Shown in pieces: positions 22,766 to 34,800 of a stretch of 64,000 bases of DNA. Positions within the stretch are counted from its first letter, which is position 1; the number at the start of each line of letters is the position of its first letter. The stretch lies in contig OY821517.1 of NCBI GenBank assembly GCA_963682025.1, positions 110,807,625 to 110,871,624 on the forward strand. Direction: 5' to 3'. The notes under the pieces are model-generated. The model saw nothing but the letters and a program-made list of their open reading frames with translations, searched no databases and was not told the DNA's origin. The position numbers and the translations under genes are program-made. The DNA is from Cordilura impudica. Taxonomy: Eukaryota; Arthropoda; Insecta; Diptera; Scathophagidae.

Positions 22766-23215
22766 TATATACAAAAAGGCTGTCATGGTGTGTCATCCTA
22801 CCGAGAGAGATTTCTCGATGGTACTTGCAACCTCGTGAAGAGCTCTTTCGGTTGACCTTCACTTACTTTTCGCAAAAATTTATTCAAACAAATTTTGTGT
22901 AAAATCTATGCAATACTTTTTTATAGATTTAAGTCAAGAATCACAAAGAATCAACTTTACACGGGACTATAATTAAAAATTGCCTACAAGATTTGTTTTT
23001 GAACCACTGATTAGTGGTAAAATTGATCACACATACTCCATATTTTATTTAATAGGTTTGATAGTGTTTATTTCCATGAGGCATACATCTCTCACTAATT
23101 TCAATAACGTGCATCCTATGATTCACAAAAGTTAATTCGCTTAATTTCATCAAAATGTACACATCGACTCAGAAAGTGATTCCGTTTCAATCGGTATAAA
23201 AGTTATAAAAGTTGG

Positions 23216-25332
23216 TTCTAGGTTTAAAATTAATGGTAATTACTAACACCGACACAAATCCATTATAGTTTAAACACATAGATGTATTGTGTTTAAAAAC
23301 ATGTAAAATGAATTGGACCCTCTTTCGTATATATATATCTTCTGAAATAATGTATTTTTAAAATAGCATATTTGAATTATTAAACAATTTTCTTAAACGA
23401 GATATTTAAGATTTGCATTTGAACCCATTATGAAACCTATGAGCTTAATATCAATGAATTTTTTTAAATAGATTGTCAATTTTTGCCTTTTTATTATTGA
23501 GGTGAGTAGTCTTACGCTACTTTCAAAATAAATATTTTTCACAAAATGAAACACAATTTGATAAAATTGGTGACCCAGCCTAACTGCATTGAAGTGCTTA
23601 GTAGGTGTTAATTTTTTCAAAAATACATGTCTGGACCACAAAAAAATTAATGCGGTTAATTTGTAAATTTATCCAGGAGTTCCTGCATATAAATTTCTGG
23701 CTAGCTGAATTTTTGAAAAATTTAACACACATTAAAAAAGTGTTTCAAGAATTTTATTAAAAGCTATTAAAAAAACCATTTATTTGTTTTAGAGGTTTGC
23801 AGGAAAATCTGCAAATATCCATTTATCTCGACTTCATGTTATTGGTGTTAAATTATGAAATATGGATCGCTCTTGATACAAGCATAAAAGTAACTGACAT
23901 TAATATTTACTTTAATATTTCATACCGAACCGGTAATTGGAAATGTGATGCTTTTAGGAAACGAAAGAGTTCTAAAAATGAATAATATTATTTTTTTTTG
24001 TATATTATTTAACTTTTAAAAATGCTGTTGCAAATTTTCGAAATATATAATTTAAATATCATGGAGCATTGCGGAGAAAATAATTTAAATACTAGTTCTC
24101 AAATAAAGCCTTGTTGTCGATTTTAATATTCTTTTTTAATCTCAAACTGCTCCTCTAAGGGATTTTCTTGAATCTGGTGAGCCAGTGAACGCTTTTCTAA
24201 AGAAATTAGGGTTTCATATTGTAAATAAATATGAAATAATTTATTTTAAATATGGCTTTCACTAAGAAATCTAAAATATTTACCGAAATTACCGCCTCGT
24301 AGTAGTATCATAGAAACTTCATTGTAGTAAACTTAATCCAATTTAAACACCAATTGTGTACTTTCTAAGAAATATAAATTTGTTTAAATTTTTTATTCAA
24401 TGTTACTTAATTCTAATAATACTTTAAGTTAACGCTGTTGTTCAATGATTTAGCTTTAAATTATTAAATTTATTAAATTCTGGACTTTCCCCGCAAATTT
24501 CTTAGTTGATCTTTATCAGGTCTTTTTGTAAGTCTCCATGTTTTGATTAGTTGTATCGGATATAGTTATATCGAAACTTGTCATTATTTGGATTTCGACA
24601 AGAGTAGATTACTATCAGAATGACCAGTTTAATTTATCTTGACTAATTTTTATATTTGAATCGAAACAGAAAATTATATAAATATATAAAATGATATTGA
24701 AATTAGTTATTCAAATATAGGCAAGTTTTTTTAGTCGGTCATTCGGTCAATCGACATAACTTAAGAGATATAATTACATACTTACATATATTGAAACAAT
24801 TAAATAGATTTACAAATTAGAACAAAAAGTTTGCAATTTATGTTTAATTACATTAGAGTTCAACGAAATTAATTGACAAAGATTATTTGATTATAAGAAA
24901 TACTTCTAAAAGGATCAGCTAGAGCTAGAGGTTTTAAAAGATTTTACAAAGAGTGGCTTGAATTGGCATGATACACGTTGAGGAACATTAAAAGTTATAT
25001 TGGTAATAAGAAAGTCAGAACGATTTCACCATTAGTTTGGTTTATCATAAATTTTACTTTTAGCATTGTTCTACGGCTTTACAAATTAGGTAATTTTATT
25101 TATTTAGGGTATGACCTCTCTTAAAAATAAATTTAAAAAAAATCTTTTTTTTCATAAATGGGTTCCTAAATCCTCTTCAGAGATAACTCACTAAAAGGAT
25201 TTTTTGAAATTCGTATTATTTTTGTAGTTACAGAGCTACATATGTGTACATATACTTGTAAGGCAATATAGAAAATTCTTGTAATAAAACTTTAAATGCG
25301 TTTTCTCGCAATCCCTTTTTTCAAACTGCGGT
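23216..25332. other. no gene seen
   Basis: AT-rich sequence. Open frames at 23641-23393 and 23797-23985 have no recognisable content or splice context. Nothing else stands out. Confidence 0.5.
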
Positions 25333-25620
25333 GTCGCTTTTCTTGAGAATCAGATTTCGTATCGTAATTTGGCGGGCGGTATTTTGTAGGTAATCAAGGC
25401 AAGCGGGTCCTGAACTAGGATACTTGGGCTAACTTTACCACTGGATTACGGATGGGGCGAAAACCCCCCGAAAAATAGCAAATTTTTGAATATTTTTTTT
25501 TAAATCCCGCCATTTTGTCAATTTTTTGGAGATATCCTAGTTCAGGATCTGTTAGACGTAATTGCCAACAAAATGCCGTACGCCGAATTTCGATACGATA
25601 TATAGTTCTCAAGAAAAATT
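25333..25620. repeat. MITE-like inverted repeat
   Basis: The left arm 25336-25425 (TTTTCTTGAGAATCAGATTT...GGTCCTGAACTAGGATA) pairs with the right arm 25535-25615 (TATCCTAGTTCAGGATCTG...CTCAAGAAAAATTA) at moderate divergence around a 110-bp loop. A short open frame through the right arm is a by-product of the stem. Limits are approximate. Confidence 0.6.
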
Positions 25621-25787
25621 ACACCCCTTTGCCTTCTCATTTTTACGTACCCTTTTTCATCGCTCTGAGAGGGAAGGATAAAAAACAGAAACACAAACAA
25701 GTGCGGAAGAAGTTAGGAAATTATGTCTACTTTTACATAAAAAAACCCAGAGTTTATAAATTGAAAAACGACTGAGCTTCAGCACTT

Positions 25788-26460
25788 TTAAGAAACGTTA
25801 TTTTTGTGGGAATGAAAGGTAGGACATATCTTAATTCTCAACGTATGAAGGTAGATTAATTGATAGATTTTGAGGTAAACCACGTAAGCAAAACAGTAGA
25901 AATTGGTTTTGTACTCTATTCGTTGAATATGACTGTTATGGTAGGGATGCCAGATTATTGAGCCATATTCAAAAATAGGTCTTACAAGAGATGTTAAAAG
26001 TTGTTTAGTTATGTAAGGATCAGTAAATTCGTATGCCCATCGTTTTATAAAGGCAAGTGTACCTCTAGCTTTATTAACTGCCATGGTGACGAGAGATACA
26101 AATTTTAATTTAGGATCAAGTATAATCCCTAAATCCAGAAAAGTGTCAACATGTAGAAATTAGATTATTTCTAGAAAACCGCATACATTTGTATATATAT
26201 TTTTTTTTAATTCCATTGGGTTACGGTTACACTACGAAAATAAATTACTGAGATCTGATTGAAGATGAATATGATCAACATATTGACAGTAACTAAAAAA
26301 AAATTAAGAACATCAGCATCGTACATTAAAACATTGCAAAAATAGATCACTTTTGTAAGATTATTGATGAAAAGGGAGAAATGAATTGGGCTAAGATGGC
26401 TGCCCCGAGGAACACCAGAAATCACAGTAATATCTTTAGATGACATATTATTATACATTG
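25788..26460 (-). pseudogene. jockey-type LINE reverse transcriptase fragment
   Basis: The minus strand reads KDITVISGVPRGSHLSPIHF, then FCNVLMYDADVLNFF (a scrambled YADD box; expected MYADDVKIF). After a frame change near 26150 come LDPKLKFVSLVTMAVNKARG and LAFIKRWAYEFTDPYITKQL, then LVRPIFEYGSIIWHPYHNSH. These are RT motifs C-D and the thumb/connector of jockey/CR1-group elements. Fragment only; no tail or target duplication was seen. A distant relative of this thumb region lies at 45950-46310. Confidence 0.75.
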
Positions 26461-26579
26461 CACGTTATGTTCTATAAAAAAGATATTATTTTATCCATTT
26501 AGTATTGTTAAACATAATATATCCATTTTGATCAGTAGGAAGTTATGCTTTATCGAAATTTGTTTCTGTGTGTGGACAT

Positions 26580-29380
26580 TAGGGTGGCCCATAATAAAAA
26601 AAGTCTTCAAACTGTCGGTCTCACCCCCTAGGAAGATGCAAATGGCAAAAAAACTGAGAAATACAAAGTTTTGGGCCAATCAAAAAACGTTTAGTCGTGT
26701 CGCAAAGCGATTGAAAATTTCAAGTGTGTTTATATGGGAAAAATATGACTTTTATTCAGATTTTACGAAAATTACGTTCTATATTTTAATTTTTCCGACA
26801 AGCTGTTATATAATTTAGGATCAATATTAACTTATCCCTCCAAAAGGCTATAAAACTTCAAAATCGAATAAAACCTTGCCAAGAAATAGCAAATGCCCCA
26901 GAACACTTTTGTGCCAAAAATACTAGGTCATGAAATTTGATGCCATTTTTTTCAACTTTGAGAAATTGATTAAAGCGATCATTCTTTTTTGGTCCCTATA
27001 CTTATAGGTACTCAGATATGAAGTATTGTTTAATTACCACGTTGTTAACCTAATGTGCATTGAGGCCGAAAATTGGAAATTTTTTTGATAACATTTTTAA
27101 AACTCCTTTTTCAAGTTTGAAAAAATTTTCTTAAACAAAATTTAAAAAAATGAATCTGTCACTATAAGGTTTTATGAAGTACATATTGCAGATTAACTCT
27201 GTGAATTTTTAAGTAAATCCCTCTTCCAGAATTTTTTTGACAAGGATTTTATTTTCGCGGATTTCGAGAAAAATCGGATTTTTGTGAAATATTCTTTAAA
27301 TGTACTCTTTCTAAATACTTTGTATCAAGAATTCATAATTTTTCTACTTTTAAATGTTATATTTTATCAATTAACCTTTTGGGAATTGGGGTCACATATG
27401 ACCCAAAACTAATAAAAGACAATTTATGCAAAAAATTCAAATATTTTGTAAGTGCTGTCCAATTTTTAGATGCGACGCATAAAATATAATAACCAAATGT
27501 GTAGAAGTTTCGTCCCAAAAATTTGGGATAAATCCGGGAACATTAACCCATTATTTTGCCAAGGCCAGCTTTGGATTTTAAGATATTTTAAAATAAAAAT
27601 GACATAAACCGAGTTTTTCTAATAAACTCTATTTAGAACTTAAGAAAAATAATTCGGTTAATTTTTATTTATTTAACCCTTCAGTGCTCCTGAGATCAAA
27701 ATAATCCATTGTGATATATCTCTGGTGCAATTATCTGCTTATTGCTCGCGAATATAAATTAAAACAACTTAGGTCATATGTCTAAAAAATAGGACGTTTT
27801 TTGAAATTCACTGTGATTTAATTTTGTAATTTATTCAATTAAGAGTAGTATTAATTAAATATTACCTTTTATATATATTATTATATTTGAAATTTACTTT
27901 TATTTAACAAACTATTTAAAACTGGGAAATAAAATGGTAGAAGTTTCAAAACATGTAGGTGAAATTGAAGATAATATTAAGCGACCGATTATAAAAAATC
28001 AAAAATGTTAACCATTATAAGTAATGGCATCTTCATCGATTGACCTGAAATTTTTTTTTGCGTTTTGTATCAATATCCACCAAATTGGTGGGTGAGACAG
28101 CCAGAAATTCAACTATTACTTTATTACATAAAGTAATTTTATAACAAAATTGGTTAAAAGTTGTTTTAATTTATATTCGCGGGCAATAAGCAGATAATTG
28201 CACCAAAGATATATCACAATGGATTATTTCGATCCCAGGAGCACTGAATGGTTAAGTAAATAAAAATTAACCGAATTATTTGTCTTAAATTTTAAATAGT
28301 GGTATCAACGGGTTTAATAGAAAAACTCGTTTTAGGTCATTTTTATTTTAAAATGTCTTAAAATCCAAAGCTGGCCTTGGCAAATAATGGGTTAACGTTC
28401 TCGGATTTATCCCAAATTTTTGGAACAAAACTCCTGCATATTTGGTTATTATATTGTGAGAATCGCATCTAAAAATTGGACAGCACTTACAAAATATTTG
28501 AATTTTTTGAATAAATTGTCTTTTATTAGTTTGGGGTCACATGTGACCCCAATTCCAAAAGGGCTAATGGAGTCATATTATTTTTTTCCGAAACCCTAGG
28601 CTATAAAGATAAAACATAACATTTAAAAGTAGAAAAATGATGAGTTTTTGATACAAAGTATTTAGAAAGGGTACATTTACAGAATATTTCACAAAAATCC
28701 AATTTTTCTCGAAATCCGCAAAAATAAAATCCCTGTCAAAAAAATTCTGGTGGAGGGATTGACTTAAAACTTCACACAGTTAATTTGCAACATGCATTTC
28801 ATAAAACCTTATAGTGATGGATTCATTTTTTTAAATTTTGTTTAAGAAAATTTTTTCAAATTTGAAAAAGGAGTTTTAAAAATTTTATCAAAAAAATTTT
28901 CAATTTTCGGCCTCAATGCGCAATAGGTTAAAAACGTGGTAATAAAACAATACTTCATATCTGAGTACTTAAATGTATAGAGACCAAAAAAATGATGGCT
29001 TTGATCAATTTCTCAAAGTTGAAAAAAATGCCATCAAATTTCATGACCTAGTTTTTTTTGGCACAAAAGTGGTCTGGGGCATTTGCAATTTCTTGGCGAG
29101 GTTTCAAAGGATAATTTAATACTGATCCCGTGTTGTATAACAGCTTGTAGGAAAAATTAAATTCTAGAACGAAATTTTCGTAAAATCTGAAAAAAAAAAG
29201 TCATATTTTCCCCATATAAACATACTTGAAATTTTCAATCGCTTTGCGCCACGACTAAACGTTTTCTGATTGGCCCAAAACTTTGTATTTCTCAGTTTTT
29301 TTGCTAATCGCATATTCCTAGGGGGTGAGGCTGATAGTTTGAACACTTTTTTTCCCTCCATATAACGAAGGGCCGCCCTA
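26580..29380. mobile_element. giant foldback element, 2.8 kb, with 8-bp target duplication
   Basis: Almost the whole segment is an inverted repeat. Arm 1, about 26580-27770, is the reverse complement of arm 2, about 28158-29380, around a loop of about 390 bp. Ends read TAGGGTGGCCC and, inverted, TAGGGCGGCCC. Flanks GTGGACAT (26572-26579) and GTGCACAT (29381-29388) differ at one base and fit an 8-bp target-site duplication, as made by hAT and P-type transposases. The two arms translate into similar peptides (KKLRNTKFWANQKTFSR on opposite strands) simply because they are copies. No transposase is present. Non-autonomous hAT-like foldback is my best classification. Confidence 0.85.
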
Positions 29381-29719
29381 GTGCACATACATTATCCAAT
29401 AACTATATTTTGCTTATAAGCACAGCTAAATGGATGTATGGATTCAGAAGTTGATGTTCATTAAGGGGATGAAGGGTTTCAAAATATTGGCTACAAAGAG
29501 TTCCAGGGAGAACCACATGGACAACAGCTTTTTTTACAATTGCAACCATTAGCTTAGAATATTGGAAATATTCAGGATTTTACAACAAAAACACAGCTAT
29601 GGCTTTACACAAATTCGAACCAATTTTTTAATGTATACAAAATGTAATAAAATACATAGATATGTGGTAGCAATAGCAGACAAGTTTAAAAAAGCTTATT
29701 TAATATCTTTGTTCTGCTC

Positions 29720-31010
29720 GTATACTTAACCTGAAAATCAGGCTTTAAAAGCACTTTATAATTCCAGCTATTTATCATTTTTGATACATACTACTGTGCG
29801 TGAAAACAGTTGACTTATTAAGATAATTTTTTAAGAAGTTTTAATTATATTGATTATTATATTGATGCATTTTATAGGAATTATTTTACATTCTTGCATT
29901 TCTAAGTACTATTTATGCAATTTGTGCAAATATTTTTCGCATGTTTTTCATTACAGCATGACTTTTTACAGAAGATGCAGAATGACGATGTCCAAAATGG
30001 TAACATTTTTGACACCTAGCATGGTTCTTTTTCGGAGACTTCTTTTTTCAGAGATGACTGAGCGAAATATTTATCGAACATATCATGCAAAGTGTTATTT
30101 TTCGATGTGGCAGGCGTAAATTTATATATTTTTCTAAAATTTTATATGTAGTGCTACTTACTTATACACTCCAATAACAACACTGCCAGATAAGCATGAA
30201 ATAACTCCTCATCAATTTTAATGTGATTGGCAGAATGTAAATGCTCTCCGTATTTATTGGAGTTATCAACTACAATTTTCGTTAGTTGTGGTGAGAAAAA
30301 TAGTAAGAATGAGTCCAGAATGCTATTTATGCGCCTTAATGCAAATCTTGTTATGCCTAAAGACAATGATATTAATTATACAGCATTTCAATAAACAATC
30401 ATTAGTGACCTGGTCGCAAATTGATAATATTTTCCCTTCCCAGCCGACCAATGGAGTAAGGTTTACTACGCTAAGTACTGCCATCTTTAGCCATAGAAAA
30501 CATTTCACTATGTGTGTTATTGCAAATACTGACATCACTACCTAATACGAGCTGCTTTCCTCTTCTTCATCAGAATCAGAAACATCAGAAACATCTCATC
30601 CATCACTTCATTCACAAGTTCTTCCAGGGTACAAATATAGCGGATAAGACATTGTTTAAAACACGCACAATTATTTTCAGGTTGATATTTTAAAACAAAA
30701 ATACTCCGCCATGGAATAATAAGAAAACATTTTGGAAAAAATGGAAAACCTCGTCTCGAATGATATGCACAACACCACGGACACATTTAAAATACCGTGT
30801 GTATCAAAAATGATACGTAGCCAGAATTACGAATTTTGTGGTTTTCTCATAGCCTACTTAGAATTTTTTTTTAAATGTTGCTTCAAATAAGGACAATAAC
30901 AGTGTTGACAAAGTCTCAATATTAGTGGCATGTAACATTTTTTTAAACAAAGTTATGGTACCACAAAAAACGGATAGTATCGTTTTTGATACAAAGCTCG
31001 ATTAACGGTT
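29720..31010 (-). mobile_element. decayed piggyBac-like element
   Basis: A remnant of a second piggyBac family holds only the two ends of a transposase (29950-30790) and repeated boxes of the form GTATCAAAAATGATAC. These lie at 30798-30813, as GTATCGTTTTTGATAC at 30978-30993, and as a half-site (TTTTTGATAC) at 29783-29792. The box architecture parallels the boxes of the intact piggyBac at 13.1-15.9 kb though the sequence differs. TTAAC at 29726 and TTAACG at 31012 may be the target sites, but the terminal CCC/GGG is not clear. Confidence 0.55.
29950..30790 (-). pseudogene. piggyBac-like transposase, core deleted
   Basis: An N-terminal segment reads LEELVNEVMDEMF and then, after frame breaks, SFLLFFSPQLTKIVVDNSNK and KIDEELFHAYLAVLLLECI. 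This aligns in order with the piggyBac start (F-F-spel...TN-YA ... E--A-LGILLL). The DDD core is absent. A Cys/His-rich stretch (ARCQKCYHFGHRHSAS, about 30010-29960) could be the C-terminal domain, or alternatively a gag-like knuckle. The N-terminal match is fairly good; the C-terminal one is weak. Confidence 0.5.
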
Positions 31011-32569
31011 CAAATATAAACCAATTAAAAGTTTAAAGTAAGAGGTCATCACGAATGATATCCCTTAGGACTAATAGCTAAAGTTAAAAAAAAAATTGAA
31101 ATGTAAGAAAATTAATTAATATCTAACAACTTAACTGCATACGAATGTAAAAATATCTTAAGGATAATTAAATCCTCATTGTTAGTAACCAGATTTTGCA
31201 ACTAGATACGCTTCTGAACATAACCATTCATCATACAACCAAAAGAAGCATGTCGTGGTTTCATACCCAAGCACACGTTTTCTTCACATTAATTCAAAAA
31301 CAATTCATACACACGTACACGCATACTCACACACGCATACACATACATGCACTTGCATAACAACTGTAACATTTTGAGCCGCATACATAAGTGTAATAAA
31401 TGTCAGTTGAGTTGTAAAAACAAAGGAAATATGTAAAGTTTTTATTAGGTTCTTTTTTGTGTGCTTGGAAACAAGTAGAAATGAAAATGAAAACTTTCAA
31501 CGTTATTCGTTAAAACTAAATGTATCATGGAAATGAAAATGTACTTTATTCCTCAAACTTTCAGTAATTCACAATCGCAATCGGTAGTAACCGTAGTGTC
31601 TATACAGTATACACTTGTAACATTTGAAGGCAGAGTAGCTGGTAAATATGGTTTCAAAATCACTCATGCATTTTACTAAATTCCAAAGAAGAAAAATCAA
31701 ATCGAGAGGAAGAGAGAAATGCAGAACAAAACTGTATGGATGCTGGCAATATACATTCAAACATATTACGATATGTACGAGTATGTATGTGCCCAGCGTG
31801 TAGTTTTTACATATCTTACAATTTGCAACAACGTTGTTGTGCGTAGTTTTACAACATTTTCAAAAACAAATCATTTTTTCTAAGCTAAATGCAGTAGTTA
31901 TATTTGGGAAGCAATTGTTATTTTAAATTGTAGCATTTGTGGAAAGACTTTCAAAGACTAAATTCTATAATTTTTTTTGTAAGTTCTTAAACTATTCATA
32001 TTTATGATATGGTTAATTAAAAAAACCTTTTAAATTAAATTTTCTTCAATTAAGTATTATACTGTGGAATTGTATTGAGAATTCCAAATTTTATAGAATT
32101 TTGTATAAATTTTTCATATAATTTAGAACACTTTTATTTAAAAATTATTAGAATTGATTCCAATTAATGTAGATGTGTATTCAGTATGTAATTGAATCTG
32201 TTGATATTAAGAAATTTTATTTTCTACAACTTAATTATATTCCAGGAAATATTTTAAATTGAACCAAATCAAACACATACATACACACACGCAAGAAAAG
32301 ATTAGTTAGAAATCAGATGCCACAAAAAAAAAATCAACTAGAATTTTTATTGTTGTTCTTAAATATTTTAAAGTGCAATAGATTTTGTTTTTAAGTATCA
32401 TTTCAACAAAGTTCTTATAACACGGAAGTCCATGTAATAGCGGAATATATTCAGCTTAATAACCAGTGTCTTTATAGAATTCATTATATAAATTCATTGA
32501 GGTCAACTAAATTCAAACCAGTATTAAAACCATTGTTGTTTTGTGTAAAAAATTCCAAGTCGGTGTGAA
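31011..32569. other. no gene seen
   Basis: AT-rich sequence. A CA/CATA-rich stretch (ACACACGTACACGCATAC and neighbours) lies at 31310-31355. Nothing coding is supported. Confidence 0.5.
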
Positions 32570-32802
32570 AGTACAAGGTCAGTTTAGTAAAACATCCAAA
32601 GGTATTGTCGAGCCAAATATTTTTCATTAAATTTTATATTGTTGCCTTATTCTGATGTTTCTTTGTTTAGTTTTTCAGCTACAACTCAAGAATGGCTGAT
32701 GATTTCTCATTTCATTCTTCAGCAAATAGCTTCAGCAAATCAAGTTGCACTAAATTATAGAACGAAATCATCAAAATATATAGTAATTTGTTCCCCTTTT
32801 TA

Positions 32803-33600
32803 TAGCCTATACCACTATGTGGCTTGCGTATAATGAGTTTGTGCTGCTGTTTGCAACTACCAAAAATATTTGACCTAGACCCATTTTTTAATATACCGGT
32901 CGACTCAGAATCACTTTCTGAGTCCATTTAGCGATGTCCGTCCATCCGTCTGACCGTCTAACCGTCTAACCGCCAAACCGTCTGTCCATCTGTCTGTCTG
33001 CGTGTCAATGTAAACTTTGTAACCAAACTACAGGTCGCAAATATGAATATGTTTTGATGAAATATGGCACTTAAGCTTTTATTGGCCATAGTATGAACGA
33101 ACTGAAATTGCTGAAATTCGGTCCATGTTCAGACCTAGTCCCCATACAAATGACCCCTATGAAATCGACATAAATTGCCACAAGATCCAAAGTATCATAT
33201 AGATCTCATTCAAATTGGGTTTGTATGTGTTTATTATATCCATAGTCCAAAAATAATCCGAACAGGACAATTTTTAGTCCTAGGCCACATATAGAACTGC
33301 TTACCGATCTTCACTTAAATCTAACAAAAAACAAAAACATTGTACACACTTTTCTCATATTTAGTTTGTATATATTTTTTCAAAATATAAGTAACTTTAC
33401 CAAATATGGTCAGGATCGGTCAATTTTTCGATATAGCATCCGATATGATCTTTTATATATCTGCAGCTGAAAAAATTAATTTGAATGGCACTCAAATTTG
33501 GATTATGCTTATCTTCTATATCGAATTTGTTCGACCGAAGAGATCGTATTTCCTTACTTGTTGAAATCAATTTTTTGGATAACATAACTTGTTCAGGGCG
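32803..33600 (+). mobile_element. DINE-1/mini-me-like repeat, copy with degenerate GTCC tract
   Basis: Starts TATACCACTATGTGGCTTGC and continues AAAATATTTGACCTAGACCC, GGTCGACTCAGAATCACTTT, then a degenerate (GTCC/GTCT)n at 32937-33001, TGTAAACTTTGTAACCAAAC and onward to TTCGACCGAAGAGATCG. The final palindrome is missing, so its 3' side is truncated. Confidence 0.75.
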
Positions 33601-33649
33601 TATGATTATTTTTATTAGTGGAAGAGATGTATACGTATAAGGTATAGAT

Positions 33650-34270
33650 TTTATACCCTATACCACTATGTGGTTTGGGTATAATGACTTTGTGCTGCTG
33701 TTTGTAACAACCAAAAATATTTGACCCACACCCATCTTTAATTATACCGATCGAATCAGAATTACTATCTGATTCGATTTAACGATGTCCGTCCGTCCGT
33801 CCGTCTGTGTGTCCATGTAAAGCTTGTAATCAAACTGCAGGTCGCAAATATGAATATATTTTGATGAAATTTGGTATTTAATCTTTTATCTGCCATGGGA
33901 TGAACGCTATTGAAATTGGTGAGAATCATGTCCATGAGCTGCTTCCCGATCTTCAATTAAATCTATCAAAAAAAAATAATATTGCACTGATTCTTCTCAA
34001 ATTTTGTTTGTATATATTTTTGCAAAATACAAGAGACTTTACCAAACATGGTCAGGATCAGTCCATTTTTGGGCCTAGTCCCCATATAGATATGCCATCC
34101 GATATGAACTTCTTCATATCTGCAGCCGAAAAATTAATAAAAATCCCGCTCAAATTTGGTTTATGCCTATTTTCTATATCCAGTTAGTTGGGCCTGAGAG
34201 ATAGGGTATCTAAACGCATGGTATAGGGTATCGTATAGTCGGTCTAGACCGACTATAATTTTCTTACTTA
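33650..34270 (+). mobile_element. DINE-1/mini-me-like repeat with both ends
   Basis: 5' end TATACCCTATACCACTATGT; (GTCC)n at 33789-33808; 3' palindrome AGTCGGTCTAGACCGACT (34237-34254) followed by ATAATTTTCTTACTT. Shorter than other copies because a central segment is missing. This copy defines the element ends well. Confidence 0.8.
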
Positions 34271-34599
34271 TTATTTCTATGATATTAATAGGCAAGGCGA
34301 TTTCTTGTGACCGATGTCAACCAGGTTTACGGATTTGTACCTCTGGAACATTTTTTTGGCGTAGTGCTCATTTAAAAATTCTAATAACACATACATAAAA
34401 CACATACTGTGTATGTGTTTATTATAAATACGAAAAGCCCTTTATCAACAAATATTTATAATGATATTAAAAAAGTGTTGGATTGTGAATTGGCTAAAAT
34501 TGATTAGCATTCCTTTACTCTCTTATAGAAACATTTATGTAATGAAAAAATAAAATGTCCTAGAACTTGCACTCGAATTTCGAGGATGGGCTCTGCTAG
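34271..34599 (+). mobile_element. Helitron-like element B, copy 2
   Basis: Directly abuts the preceding DINE copy. The 3' end has the hairpin CTCGAATTTCGAG (34572-34584) and then GATGGGCTCTGCTAG (CTAG at 34596-34599). Shares GATTTCTTGTGACCGATGT and GCTCATTTA.A.TT.TAATAACAC with the copy at 6290-6947. Confidence 0.55.
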
Positions 34600-34800
34600 C
34601 TATATATTAAATATCCAGTAGTATATCTTATTCTATTTTTAATTGGTATTAATATTAATTATTTAGATAAGTTCTCGAATTATTGCTTTAAAACTAAATA
34701 AATATAAAATGTCAAAAATAGTTTGTCCTGAGAATGCCAAATCCTTTGGATGTTTTACTACGTTAGAACTTTAAAATTGACTTGGAATTTCTCTCGCCCC

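Larger units (their letters stand above)
20452..22857 (-). mobile_element. I/LOA-type LINE with RNase H, 5' truncated, inside a DINE copy
   Basis: TTCACTTA is duplicated exactly at 20444-20451 and 22858-22865, flanking a minus-strand LINE. The 3' end is on the left and, in sense, ends in (AACCT)n (GGTTAGGTTAGGTT at 20452-20465 on the plus strand). The 5' end on the right begins within the reverse transcriptase (TERALHEVASTIEKSLS), as expected for 5' truncation. A DD41D mariner (21897-22765) interrupts it between MTAFL and FNNVTPDSI. Both the target duplication and the reading frame support the reconstruction of order. Confidence 0.85.
20290..23215 (-). mobile_element. DINE-1-like copy split by a LINE insertion
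   Basis: The left part (20290-20451) has GGATATAGAAAATAAGCATAAA and AATTCACTTA. The right part (22866-23215) resumes with CTTTTCGCAAAAATTTATTCAAACAAA and continues to CATCGACTCAGAAAGTGATTCC and CGGTATAAAAG. Joined at TTCACTTA, the two halves follow the same order as an uninterrupted copy at 9130-9180. No 5' palindrome or GGAC tract survives. The insertion between the halves is described separately. Confidence 0.75.
32580..34800. repeat. foldback element split by later insertions
   Basis: The left arm (32580-32740; AGTAAAACATCCAAAGGTAT ... CAGCTACAACTCAAGAATGG) and the right arm (34725-34800; CCTTTGGATGTTTTACTACG) are inverted copies of the arm found at 11279-11380. Between them lie two DINE copies and a Helitron-like copy, which account for most of the interval. 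The element is thus older than those insertions. Outer limits are uncertain. Confidence 0.5.

Noticed and set aside
26528..29388. Apparent conserved protein pair KKLRNTKFWANQKTFSR on opposite strands
   Set aside because: The two frames are the two arms of one inverted repeat, so their similarity is not evidence of coding.
29950..30030. CQKCYHFGH as a retroviral-type zinc knuckle of a gag protein
   Set aside because: The fourth metal ligand is not in place and the nearby piggyBac N-terminus makes a transposase Cys/His tail equally likely; left undecided.
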